The position numbers and the translations under genes were made by a program. From Symsagittifera roscoffensis (Eukaryota; Xenacoelomorpha; Acoela; Convolutidae), in the NCBI RefSeq assembly GCF_963678635.1, contig NC_087063.1, positions 24,746,701 through 24,806,700 on the forward strand: a stretch of 60,000 nt of DNA, written 5' to 3'. Numbering within the stretch: position 1 is the first letter of the stretch; each line of letters begins with the position of its first letter. Positions 20,837-32,870 of this stretch are shown here, one piece after another. Below the pieces are notes generated by a model. It searched no databases, was not told the origin of the DNA, and worked only from the letters and a program-made list of their open reading frames with translations.

Positions 20837-22311
20837 CCATCAATTTGATAAAGTGAAATTTAAACAAAAATATTTAAGGTCTGCACGAATTGTACAGTAA
20901 AACTTCGCCGTGCTGCTACAATGCGTTTTCTGTTATTAATCACTTTGGTTTTGTGCAAAAGTCATTTAGCCCATGGGAACGTCTAAAGATTCCGATCGGT
21001 TAAACGTTTTTCATCATTCGGTCCCTCCATCGAAAGCAAATTCAATCGACAAAGCATGCATGTACTTTGCTTAAATCTAATTGGCTGAAAAGTTTTACTT
21101 TTAACCAAGTGAAAAATCTCTTTCCTAAATTGAATTAGGAGGAGATTGTTCACTTAGTTCCAGACCCTTCTCCTTGTCATTCACCCATAAAAAAATCGTG
21201 CATTTCCTTGTAACTTGTGCCCCAATTTTGTTATAAAATTTCTATTTTTCCTCTTTCATCATTTAAGGGGGTGCTGGTTCAAACGCGCACAAACTATTGC
21301 GCGAAATAAGGATAACCAACATCAACATAAACAGAACAAGACTGTTTGTATCAGGTCAAAACCCTGAATATTTTAAATGTCCATAAACAGGTCTTGAATA
21401 GTTTTTGGTTAAAGAAATTTTGACAAGCAACGAAATTTAAGCTGAATATTAAGAATCCTGTATGAAATTAAAAGACCAATTACCCGATTTAGTGATAAGG
21501 GATAAGTCCCCACTCATAAATTATGCTCGTTAAACTTTCAGCATCAAAATTTTGCAGCGCTATTTAGTCACGTTAGTCTTAGTCCACTGGTGAGCGTTTC
21601 ACAGCAATATTTCAGTCAGAAAAGTGTGGTGGTGAGCGCACCCCTTCTGGGACCATGAATTAAATTTTTTTGAGAATTGTTGTGAATAAAAAATCTACCC
21701 CGAGCATATTTCTACGAGAGTGCGAAAAACAAGAAAGTATTTTTGCTTATAACTTGTATTTTCCTTATACTGTGCAAAAAAACTTATAAAGCAGTGAACT
21801 CGTCCTAAATAATAACCTTGCTTGTGTAATCAATCCTTCACATTCCCATCCAAAAAACTCAAGGCGGCCAAATTTATGAAAAGATTTGATAATTTCCTTT
21901 AAACTTTTCAAATTGTCATGAACTATATATTTAGGTTGCAATATATATGCAATAACTATTTTACAAAAAATCAACTTTGGGACAGGTTTCTTTCAACTCA
22001 TAGATTCATGATTCGAAACTGAGAAAAAAAAAGTATTGTCACAAGAAAAACGTTCTCAAAAAAAGTGATTGAGTCTGCTTGAATTTGAATTAATATATCC
22101 AGATGACTTTTTAACAGCTACCAATTTTCCGAACCCACAGCCGACTTCGAAATGGTTCCTCAAATCTTTTCCTGTGAAACACCCAAAAATGGCTTTATTA
22201 TTTCTCAAAGTCTGGCATAACAAACAAGAATGTGGTAGTTCTTTAGTTATTGTTTATACTGCTTAGATTGTTCTAGCCACGAATTACGCGAGCACTTTCT
22301 CATTGGATGTC
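20837..22311. other. No gene recognised
   Basis: AT-rich sequence. The longest open frames (60-70 codons) show no family resemblance. One at 22069-22266 is mildly protein-like but unsupported. No repeat family was recognised with confidence. Confidence 0.35.
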
Positions 22312-23795
22312 TAAGTTTTTTTTCACACAAAAGCAGTTGCTACAAAGAAAAACTTCTTAGAAAATTTAGATATCGAATCACTACTGAATGGGCTGTAAAA
22401 TATATCAGTCGAGGAATATCGAAGTTTCAAAGTTTTTACCAACTAGACAATTTTAGATCAAACAATGTCGAGTTGATTTATTGGAGATTTTGAGCTAGCA
22501 AACTCGATGACGATATAAATTTTAATTTTTTTTTGCAAAATTAACCCTACTCGTAATCCCCGTGCTACTTGCATAGAACCGGCCTATACTTAGTTATTCA
22601 CAGAGGCGGATATAGGAATTTTTTCGAGGAAGATTTGCAAACAATTCCAATAACTTCGATGACTGTTTCTTTAGGTTGATCAAATTGATTTTCAAAAAGC
22701 ACCAAGAAGATCAAAATTTGACAAACATTTGTATGAAGCTGATATAAACATCGCGTTTTTTTTTCGACCGCGCTCTTCATCAAAATAAGTATATACTAGC
22801 GTGCAACGCATCTCTGGTGCTTGAAACAGAAAATTTAACGTGAAAACTGCTTTTAAATAAAGTAAATGAAAAAAAAAACGAAAGAAGTCTATTCGTAAAA
22901 AGAGTCGCGCGCATCCAACAATAATTTTCAATTAAAAAAAAAAATCCAACTGAAATGTTTTTAAACTTAAATGGTCAAATCTTTGAAGCTACTGGGTTTC
23001 ATAATGGCTGACAGCATACATGTAAGCTCCCCAAAATTAACAACTTCTTTGGCGAAGTTTTTTTTCACACAAAAGCAGTTGCTACAAAGAAAAACTTCTT
23101 AGAAAATTTAGATATCGAATCACTACTGAATGGGCTGTAAAATATATCAGTCGAGGAATATCGAAGTTTCAAAGTTTTTACCAACTAGACAATTTTAGAT
23201 CAAACAATGTCGAGTTGATTTATTGGAGATTTTGAGCTAGCAAACTCGATGATGATATAAATTTTAATTTTTTTTTGCAAAATTAACCCTACTCGTAATC
23301 CCCGTGCTACTTGCATAGAACCGGCCTATACTTAGTTATTCACAGAGGCGGATATAGGAATTTTTTCGAGGAAGATTTGCAAAAAATTCCAATAACTTCG
23401 ATGACTGTTTCTTTAGGTTGATCAAATTGATTTTCAAAAAGCACCAAGAAGATCAAAATTTGACAAACATTTGTATGAAGCTGATATAAACATCGCGTTT
23501 TTTTTTCGACCGCGCTCTTCATCAAAATAAGTATATACTAGCGTGCAACGCATCTCTGGTGCTTGAAACCGAAAATTTAACGTGAAAACTGCTTTTAAAT
23601 AAAGTAAATGAAAAAAAAAACGAAAGAAATCTATTCGTAAAAAGAGTCGCGCGCATCCAACAATAATTTTCAATTAAAAAAAAAAAATCCAACTGAAATG
23701 TTTTTAAACTTAAATGGTCAAATCTTTGAAGCTACTGGGTTTCATAATGGCTGACAGCATACATGTAAGCTCCCCAAAATTAACAACTTCTTTGG
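22312..23795 (+). repeat. 742-bp perfect-register tandem duplication
   Basis: 22312-23053 and 23054-23795 are direct tandem copies with only a handful of substitutions seen (for example CGATGACG versus CGATGATG near 22508 and 23250). The junction is at GGCGAA-GTTTTTTTT near 23050. Each copy contains an H-family fragment and the first 250 bp of the Y repeat. The second copy continues into the rest of Y. The open frames repeated at 742-bp spacing are by-products. Confidence 0.9.
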
Positions 23796-26031
23796 CGAAA
23801 TCACCGAATTCATGAATGAGACGCTTGGTAAACTAGTTTAATGAAGATTTTTGAAATATTATAGAAAAAACGTCAGTTTTAACAACTTGAACAATTCGAG
23901 CAATAAAATGTGAGTGTAGGCCACATCTGCAACTGCTGGTAGTAACATAACTTCACCCCACGAATACGTCACGTCGACCATTTCAAATTTTGAAAAGAAT
24001 TTTGAAAATTAAAAACCAGTTTTTTTTTGAAAAATCATGAAAAATGAATCATAATTAAAATCTAGGAAAATGAAATGCAATGAATAAACGTCATCTTCAG
24101 AGTGCACACGAATATTTCCAGAGAGTGCGTCGACAGCACCCCATTATATTTTGGGAAGTTCAAACTTAGTTAAATTTTTTAATTAAAAAGTTTTTGAAGA
24201 TTTTTTTAAAATTTTGAAAAATCATAAAAATGGCATATCTCGCAGAAAAAATTTTTTAAGCAGTCAACACTTCAAGAAAAGAATTGCAACTTCAGAAAAT
24301 AATATGAGATTACCCCATTATGGGAATGAGGATTAAAAATTTCAAAACTTTTTCAAGTCAAGTTATTTGGAAGTTTTTGAAGATTTATTGAAAAACGTAA
24401 TTTGGGATCTTGTTTCTTGTTAACTATTTCCCCTAATTTCGATTTTCAGTAATTCAACTTTTGCCGCCACATTTTCATTAGAATTAAAACAATTTGAAGA
24501 AAAAAAAACATTTAAAAATTTTTCATTGTAGGTATTATGTAAATAGAAATTAAATCAAAGATGAACGCACGAAAATGAAAACCCAATTAATTGTTGACAT
24601 TTTTTAAGTGCATAATCTATTTAGAAATAGATGTCAAAAACAATAAATGCATCGGATAGTTAACAAGGTCCAAAATGGGGGATAATTAACAAGATCCTCA
24701 CTTTGGGATCAAATTAACATCTTCCTCCTCCCCAACCACCTCCCTCACCCCAATACGTTAGTGGGAGGGATGTTACCTTAGTTCTGAGTTCGAATTTTCA
24801 GACAATCAGAATACACAATTTTACAAGCAGCGTTCAGAAGAATTAAATTAAACTTAAAGCTGGAGCGGAGGATATTACGTAGGTTTACTTGGAGGGAGGA
24901 TCTTAACTTGAGCTTTTTTCAGCTATCCGGGAACGAACTTTTTTTGTCGGGTATCCAATACCAATTTTTTTTTACTAACAGGAAACAAAGAGTTTTTCGG
25001 CAATCCAGTAAAAAACCAAAGAAGGACAAAATTCAGGGGGGTACTGCGGATTTTCGGGTCTTTCCATTTATTCCGCCCACTTTTATTAATTTGGCGATTT
25101 GTAATATTCGATGTATAAATGAAGAAAACAAAACACTGCTGGCACTGGTTGCTTTGGTTTTAGTTAAAACAAATGCCATCATTTTTTACTTAAACCGATT
25201 TCAAACAAGGTCGAATTTTGTGGAGGTGATCGTTTTTCCTAGAGTTTTTTTTTTCTGGCCTGGGTAAAAATCTGCAGATTACTTAAATCAAATATGTTAC
25301 CAACAAATCTATACTTCTGGCCGATTCGGCTTTTTTACAAGTCGACCTAACATAGTGAATAAAAAACTTTGAGATGGTGCTGAATTTTGATGGGTTTATT
25401 CTAGCCAATCAGGTTGAAGCAAGATAGTTTCAGTTCAAAAAAATGATTTTTGAGCAGAATAAGTGAAAAGACCCGGATTTTCTCGAGTGGGGAGGGGGTG
25501 GATTTTCAAAAAAATAATTCAAACACTATTACGACCTTTTTGCAGGTCGACCAAATTGATTTCTGAGCTCTCTCAAATCACTATAAGGACCTTTTTTTAC
25601 CAACTTTTCCGCACCGCAGGCAGCAAGTTTTTCAAAAATCAGGCCAAAAAAAAGAGCTTTTAGTAGTCACTTATAGGAAAATTTTGAAAAAATAACCCCC
25701 CCCCTACATTCTGGCAATTAAAATTAATATTGACCGACTAAAGGTAAACAGCTTCATGAAATTTCAAAAATGCGAAATCGAAGTCGGGTATGGGACAAAA
25801 AAAAACAATTTCGACCAATTGAACATCCTCACCCCTCCCCTAAAGCAGTTGGAGGAGGTTAGTTCGGTTCTTCACTTTTTTCAGCCAATCAGAAATGAGA
25901 TTTTTGCATGCAAAGCTGAGCATTACAAATTTATTCCGAATCGAATAATTATGTGGATAGGCTCTGAACTTGATCTTTTTGGGGATTGGAGGCAGAAAAA
26001 GATGTTAACTTGATCCATCAATTTGAAAAAA
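23530..26031 (+). repeat. Y-X tandem unit 1
   Basis: Unit 1 of an array. Y runs from AGTATATACTAGCGTGCAAC (23530) through roughly 170-bp degenerate subrepeats containing GGCATATCTCGC and CCCCATTATGGGAATGAGG. X then follows from GGATCTTGTTTC (24406) to about 26020. This Y copy lacks about 48 bp present in the next unit (near 23832). Confidence 0.85.
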
Positions 26032-28581
26032 GTATACACTAGCGTGCAACGCATCTCTGGTGCTTGAAACAGAAAACTTAACGTGAAAACTGCTTATAAA
26101 TAAAGTAAATGAAAAAAACGAAAGAAATCCATTCCTAAAAAGACTCGCGCGCATCCAACAACAATTTTCAATAAAAATTTTTTTTTAAATCCAATTGAAA
26201 TGTTTTTAAACTTAAATGGTCAAATCTTTGAAGCTACTGGGTTTCATAATGGCTGACAGCATGCATGTAAGCTCCCCATAATTAACAATTCCTTTGGCGA
26301 AATCACCGAATTCATGGATGAGATGCTTGGTAAACTTAGTTCTTTTTTGTTTAAAACAGCAGACTTTTCTTCTTAGTTTAACTGATAGTTTAATGAAGAT
26401 TTTTGAAATATTATACAAAAAACGTCAGTTTTAACAACTTGAACAGTTCAAGCAAAAAAATGTGGGTGTAGGCCACATCTGCAACTGCTGGTAGTAACAT
26501 AACTTCACCCCACGAATACGTCGAACATTTCAAATTTTGAAAAGAAATTTGAAAATTAAAAACCAGTTTTTTTTTGAAAAATCATGAAAAAAGAGTCATA
26601 ATTAATATCTAGGAAAATGAAATGCAATGAGCAAACGTCATCTTCAGAGTGCACACAAATATTTCCAGAGAGTGCCTCGACAGCACCATATTATAATTTT
26701 GGGAAGTTCGAACTTAGTTAAGTTTTTTAAATAAAATGTTTTTGAAGATTTTTTTTAAAATTTTGAAAAATCATAAAAATGGCATATCTCGCAAACAAAG
26801 ATTCTTTAAGCAGTCAACACTTCAAGAAAAGAATTGCAACTTCAGAAAATACTATGAGATTACCCCATTATGGGAATGAGGATTAAAAATTTCAAAACTT
26901 TTTCAAGTCAAGTTATTTGGAAGTTTTTGAAGATTTATTGAAAAACGTAATTTGGGATCTTGTTTCTTGTTAACTATTTCCCCTAATTTCAATTTTCAGT
27001 AATTCAACTTTTGCCGCCACATTTTCATTAGAATTAAAACAATTTGAAGAAAAAAAACATTTAAAAATTTTTCATTGTAGCTATTATGTAAATAGAAATT
27101 AAATCAAATATGAACGCGCGAAAATGAAAACCCAATTAATTGTTGACATTTTTAAGTGCATAATCTATTTAGAAATAGATGTCAAAAACAATAAATGCAT
27201 CGGATAGTTAACAAGGTCCAAAATGGGGGATAATTAACAAGATCCTCACTTTGGGACCAAATTAACATCTTCCTCCTCCCCAACCACCTCCCTCACCCCA
27301 ATACGTTAGGGGGAGGGATGTCACCTTAGTTCTGAGTTCGAATTTTCAGACAATCAGAATACACAATTTTACAAGCAGCGTTCAGAAGAATTAAATTAAA
27401 CTTAAAGCTGGAGTGGAGGATATTACGTAGGTTTACTTGGAGGGAGGATCTTAACTTGAGCTTTTTTTCAGCTATCCGGGAACGAACTTTTTTTGTCGGG
27501 TATCCAATACCGATTTTTTTTTACTAACAGGAAACAAAGAGTTTTTCGGCAATCCAGTAAATAACCAAAGAAGGACAAAATTCAGGGGGGGTATTGCGGA
27601 TTTTCGGGTCTTTCCATTTATTCCGCCCACTTTTATTAATTTGGCGATTTGTAATATTCGATGTATAAATGAAGAAAACAAAACACTGATGGCACTGGTT
27701 GCTTTGGTTTTAGTTAATACAAATGCCATCATTTTTTTCTTTAACCGATTTCAAACAAGGTCGAATTTTGTGGAGGTGATTGTTTTTCCTGGAGTTTTTT
27801 TTTTTTTCTGGTCTGGGTAAAAATATGCAGTTTACTTAAATCAAATATGTTACCAACAAATCTATACTTCTGGCCGATTCGGCTTTTTTACAAGTCCACC
27901 TAACATAGTGAATAAAAAAACTTTGAGATGGTGCTGAATTTTGATGGGTTTATTCTAGCCAATGAGGTTGAAGCAAGATAGTTTCAGTTCAAAAAAATGA
28001 TTTTTGAGCAGAGTAAGTGAAAAGACCCGGATTTTCTCGAGTGGGGAGGGGGTGGATTTTCAAAAAATAATTCAAACACTATTACGACCTTTTTGCAGGT
28101 CGACCAAATTGATTTCTGAGCTCTCTCAAATCACTATAAGGACCTTTTTTTACCAACTTTTCCGCACCGCACCGCACAAGTTTTTCAAAAATCAGGACAA
28201 AAAAAAGAGCTTTTAGTAGTCACTTATTGGAAAATTTTGACAAAATAAACCCCCCTACATTCTGGCAATTAAAATTAATATTGACCGACTTAAGGTAAAC
28301 AGCTTCATGAAATTTCAAAAATGCGAAATCGAAGTCGGGTATGGGACAAAAAAATACAATTTCGACCAATTTAACATCCTCACCCCTCCCCTAAAGCAGT
28401 TGGAGGAGGTTAGTTCGGTTCTTAACTTTTTTCAGCCAATCAGAAATGAGATTTTTGCATGCAAAGCTGAGCATTACAATTTATTCCGAATCGAATAATC
28501 ATTTGGATAGGCTCTGAACTTGATCTTTTTGGGGATTGGAGGCAGAAAAAGATGTTAACTTGATCCATCAATTTGAAAAAA
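26032..28581 (+). repeat. Y-X tandem unit 2 (2,550-bp period)
   Basis: Same order as unit 1. Landmarks such as GTATACACTAGCGTGCAACG at 26032 and 28582, and GTTAACTATTTCCCC at 24419 and 26969, give an exact 2,550-bp spacing. A 68-codon minus-strand open frame at 26212-26418 is repeated with identical translation at 28762-28968. It has no recognised homologue, so I do not call it a gene. Confidence 0.88.
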
Positions 28582-29300
28582 GTATACACTAGCGTGCAAC
28601 GCATCTCTGGTGCTTGAAACAGAAAATTTAACGTGAAAACTGCTTATAAATAAAGTAAATGAATAAAACGAAAGAAATCCATTCCTAAAAAGACTCGCGC
28701 GCATCCAACAACAATTTTTCAATAAATTTTTTTTTAAAATCCAACTGAAATGTTTTTAAACTTAAATGGTCAAATCTTTGAAGCTACTGGGTTTCATAAT
28801 GGCTGACAGCATGCATGTAAGCTCCCCATAATTAACAATTCCTTTGGCGAAATCACCGAATTCATGGATGAGATGCTTGGTAAACTTAGTTCTTTTTTGT
28901 TTAAAACAGCAGACTTTTCTTCTTAGTTTAACTGATAGTTTAATGAAGATTTTTGAAATATTATACAAAAAACGTCAGTTTTAACAACTTGAACAGTTCA
29001 AGCAATAAAATGTGGGTGTAGGCCACATCTGCAACTGCTGGTAGTAACATAGTTTCACCCCACGAATACGTCGAACATTTCAAATTTTGAAAAGAAATTT
29101 GAAAATTAAAAACCAGTTTTTTTTGAAAAATCATGAAAAAAGAGTCATAATTAATATCTAGGAAAATGAAATGCAATGAGCAAACGTCATCTTCAGAGTG
29201 CACACAAATATTTCCAGAGAGTGCCTCGACAGCCCCCATTATAATTTTGGGAAGTTCAAACTTAGTTAAGTTTTTTAAATAAAAGGTTTTTGATTTTTTT
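28582..29300 (+). repeat. Y repeat, partial third unit
   Basis: This is the start of a third unit. It matches the first ~720 bp of unit 2 closely, then merges into the degenerate satellite that occupies 29300-32870. The array therefore ends inside Y rather than at an element boundary. Confidence 0.8.
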
Positions 29301-30753
29301 AAAATTTTGAAAAATCAAAAAAATGGCATATCCCTGAGAGTAGCCTGGATGCTCCCAATTACTGGATTCAGATACTCAACTGTTGTTAAATTTCAACATA
29401 ATTTCTTTGATTTTTTTTTGAAACAATCATTCATTTTTTTCAAAAAAAAAAACATTTCACAACGTCAAATTTTGAAAACTACAATGATTAGAGCAGCCAT
29501 ATTTTGATGCATAATCTGCGACGCCTGAAAGTACCCTGTGAGCAACTCACACCATAGGGTTTAGAATTTCAATTTGTCCAGTTTTTGTATATAACTTCTT
29601 TGAAAATTTTCGAAAAAATCATGAAAAACGCAAACTAAAAGGATTTGAGCAGGCACATTTTGAGGCAAAATTTGCAAAGCCTGAGAGAACCCTGACAGCA
29701 CCCAATTTCAGCGTTGAGAATTTAAATTTTTGTAGAATTTTTGAAGTCTAAGATTTATGAAAATGTTCGAAAAAAATCACAAGAATCTTTGTATCTCGAA
29801 AAAATCATGAAAAAAGAGTCATAATTAATATCTAGGAAAAAGAAATGCAATGAGCAAACGTCATCTTCAGAGTGCACACAAGTATTTCCAGAGAGTGCCT
29901 CGACAGCACCCCATTATAATTTTGGGAAGTTCAAACTTATTAAGTTTTTTAAATAAAATGTTTTTGAAGATTTTTTAAAATTTTGAAAAATCTTAAAAAT
30001 GGCATATCTCGCAAACAAAGATTCTTTAAGCAGTCAACACTTCAAGAAAAGAATTGCAACTTCAGAAGGTACTATGAGGTTACCCCATTATGGGAGTGAG
30101 AATAAATAATTTCAAAACTTTTCCAAGTCAAGTTATTTGGAAATTTTTAAAGAATTATTGAAAAACGTAATTTCAGCAGTCAATGTTAGAGGGACGATTT
30201 GCAATGTCTGATGGTAACCTGACAGAACCTGACACTATATAATTGATTATATCAACTTTTGTTAATTTTTTTAAATCTAAGTTTGGTGAAATTTTTTTTT
30301 AAAAACTTCATATCTCGGCAAGTGAAAGGATCTGGGCAGTTTTATTTTGAGGCAAGATTTGGAAACCCTGAGTAGCCTGGATGCTCCCAATTACTGGATT
30401 CAGATACTCAACTGTTGTTAAATTTCAATATAATTTCTTTGATTTTTTTTTTTGAAACAATCATTCATTTTTTTCAAAAAAAAACATTTAACAACGTCAA
30501 ATTTTGAAAACTAAAATGATTTGAGCAGCCATATTTTGATGCATAATCTGCGACGCCTGAATTTACCCTGTGAGCAACTCACACCATAGGGTTTAGAATT
30601 TCAATTTGTCCAGTTTTTGTTTATAACTTCTTTTGAAAATTTTCGAAAAAATCATGAAAAACACAAACTAAAAGGATTTGAGCAGGCACATTTTGAGGCA
30701 AAATTTGCAAAGCCTGAGAGAACCCTGACAGCACCCAATTTCAGGGTTGAGAA
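29300..30753. repeat. Degenerate satellite of roughly 170 bp, left block
   Basis: Imperfect tandem units share GAAAAATCATGAAAAA, GGCATATCTCGxAAACTAAAA, GATTTGAGCAGxxxxATTTTG and CCTGACAGCACCC. The block also contains larger internal duplications. For example, GTAGCCTGGATGCTCCCAAT occurs at about 29341 and 30373. No coding region. It is interrupted at 30754 by the Helentron-like element and resumes at 32268. Confidence 0.75.
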
Positions 30754-32267
30754 CTAGGGGCCCAGCTGAAAGCTGGAGAGACCTGTTTGATTATTTTAAT
30801 ATTGATTATTTTAAAATTGTTTTAAAATTCAGGTTTCTCAAGTCGATAGCGCCCTTCCGAGTCGCTATCCAGATTTGGAATTAAGTCAGGTTTCTCAAGT
30901 CGATAGCGCCCTTCCTACGCAAAAAAATACACACAATAAGTATATTGAATCTTTGTTCCAACGCCAAAAAACTTTTAAAAAAACTTTTCTTAAGTGTACA
31001 GCTCTTCCCCGAGACAAATTAAGGACCAGCCGCTTGGGCAGGGGAGTTTCCTACAACCTGGTCTATCGATTAAACCCTTAATCCCAAATCTGGATGGGTA
31101 GTTTTTGAAGAAATCGAAAAAGTTTGAAAAAATGGCCTAAAAACCGAAAAATTGACTATTCCTAAGTGTATAGCTCTTCCCCTAGACAAATTAGGGACGA
31201 GCCGTTTGTGTAGGGGGGGTTCCTACAACCTGGTCTATCGATTAAACCCTTAATCCCAAATCTGGAAGGGTAGTTTTTGAGGAAATCGGAAAGATTTGAA
31301 AAAAGGCCAAAAAAGTGACTTTTCCTAAGTCTATAGCTCTTCCCCTAGGCAAGTTAAGGACCAGCCGCTTGTGTGGGGGAGTTTCCTCCAACCTGGTCTA
31401 TCGATTAAACCCTTAATTCCAAATCTGGATGGGTAGTTTTTGAGGAAATCGATAATTTCCGAAAAAATAGGCAAAAAAATCAAAAAAGTGACTTTTCCTA
31501 AGTCTATAGCTCTTCCCCTAAGCAAATTAGGGACCAGCCGCTTGTGCATGGGGGGTTCCTACAACCTGGTCTATCGATTAAACTCTTAATCCCAAATCTG
31601 GACGGGTAGTTTTTGAGGAAATCGGAAAGATTTGAAAAAAGGCCAAAAAAGTCAAAAAAGTGACTTTTCCTAAGTCTATAGCTCTTCCCCTAGGCAAGTT
31701 AAGGACCAGCCGCTTGTGCGGGGGAGTTTCCTACAACCTGGTCTATCGATTAAACCCTTAATTCCAAATCTGGATGGGTAGTTTTTGAGGAAATCGATAA
31801 TTTCCGAAAAAATAGGCAAAAAAATCAAAAAAGTGACTTTTCCTAAGTCTATAGCTCTTCCCCTAAGCAAATTAGGGACCAGCCGCTTGTGCATGGGAGT
31901 TTCCTACAACCTGTTCTATCGATTAAACCCTTAATCCCAAATCTGGACGGGTAGTTTTTGAGGAAATCGAAAATTTCCGAAAAAATGGGCAAAAAGTGAA
32001 AAAAGTACCGAGTTGTGAAGCTTTTCTAAGACCGTAGGGGGTGGGTAGGTAGGGTAAAAATTGCCCTAAATTTCATGCAGGCAGGTAGGTGAAACGCTAC
32101 TGAATCCATTGGTACCACTTTTATGAGAATCTGACGGGTAGTTTTTCTGGAAAGCGAATTTTTCGAAAAAGCGTCTCAAAAAAAAATAAAATAAAAAAAA
32201 AACCAGATCTCATCTGAAAAAAAAAAAAAACGTTTTCATAATACCTGTTTAATAAATCAAACAGGAA
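30754..32267 (-). mobile_element. Helentron/HINE-like element carrying a satellite array
   Basis: Read on the minus strand, the element begins TTCCTGTTTGATT (32267 downward). Near its other end it carries the inverted copy AATCAAACAGG (plus strand 30782-30792). It then has a short hairpin CCAGCT-TTC-AGCTGG (30776-30762) followed by GCCC and CTAG (30757-30754). A terminal CTRR after a hairpin, with an asymmetric subterminal inverted repeat, is the Helitron/Helentron pattern. Removing the element restores GTTGAGAATTTAAA, the uninterrupted sequence seen at about 29714, so insertion was between A and T without target duplication. There is no Rep/helicase gene. The interior is mostly tandem repeat. 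Confidence 0.78.
30975..32025 (-). repeat. 172-bp satellite, six monomers, dimeric higher-order pattern
   Basis: Tandem monomers are marked by GCTCTTCCCC at 31001, 31173, 31336, 31509, 31681 and 31854 (spacings 172, 163, 173, 172, 173). Each includes CTACAACCTGGTCTATCGAT and GGGTAGTTTTTGAGGAAATC. Monomers 3 and 5, and 4 and 6, are more alike than neighbours, which gives a 345-bp dimer repeat. A seventh, divergent unit lies at about 32025-32160. Open frames of 72 codons repeated at 345 bp are artefacts of the array. Confidence 0.88.
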
Positions 32268-32870
32268 TTTAAAGTTTTGTAGAATTTTTGAAGTCTAAGA
32301 TTTATGAAAATGTTCGAAAAAAATCACAAGAATCTTCGTATCTCGTAAACTAAAAAGATTTGGGTACTCGTATATGGAGGCCCATTTTGCAACCATTAGA
32401 GTAACCCTGACAGCACGCCACTATATAGTTGAGAATTTCAAGATCGAATATTTTTTTTAAATTTAAGTTTTTCGAGAAAAAATCACAAGAACCTTTTTAT
32501 CTCGTAAACTAAAAAGATTTGGGTACTCATATATGGAGGCCCATTTTGCAACCATTAGAGTAACCCTGACAGCACGCCACTATATAGTTGAGAATTTCAA
32601 GACCGAATATTTTTTTTTAAATTTAAGTTTTTCGAGAAAAAATCACAAGAACCTTTGTATCTCGTAAACTAAAAAGATTTGGGTACTCATATTTGGAAGC
32701 CCAATTTGCAACCCCTAGGGTAATCCTGACAGCATGCCGTTATATAATTGAGAATTTCAAGATCGAATAATTTTTTACCACAAAGTTTTTCGAGAAAAAA
32801 TTTGAAAAATCATTTAAAAATTGGCATATCTCGAAAACCAAAAGGATTTGAGCAGTCAGATTTAGATCAG
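32268..32870. repeat. Degenerate satellite of roughly 170 bp, right block
   Basis: Three to four units of about 165 bp. Each carries CAAGAACCTTTxTATCTCGT, GATTTGGGTACTCATAT, GAGTAACCCTGACAGCACGC and ACTATATAGTTGAGAATTTC. They continue the block that ends at 30753. Confidence 0.8.

Noticed and set aside
22598-23673. Repeated 61- and 79-codon minus-strand frames
   Set aside because: They are copies within the 742-bp tandem duplication and overlap H-family repeat sequence, so repetition does not indicate a gene family.
31331-31894. Two nearly identical 72-codon minus-strand frames 345 bp apart
   Set aside because: They lie wholly inside the 172-bp satellite and repeat with its dimer period. 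The sequence shows no protein-like signature.
29300-32870. CRISPR-like regular repeats
   Set aside because: The repeats are long, contiguous and degenerate, with no unique spacers. The surroundings are eukaryotic with introns.
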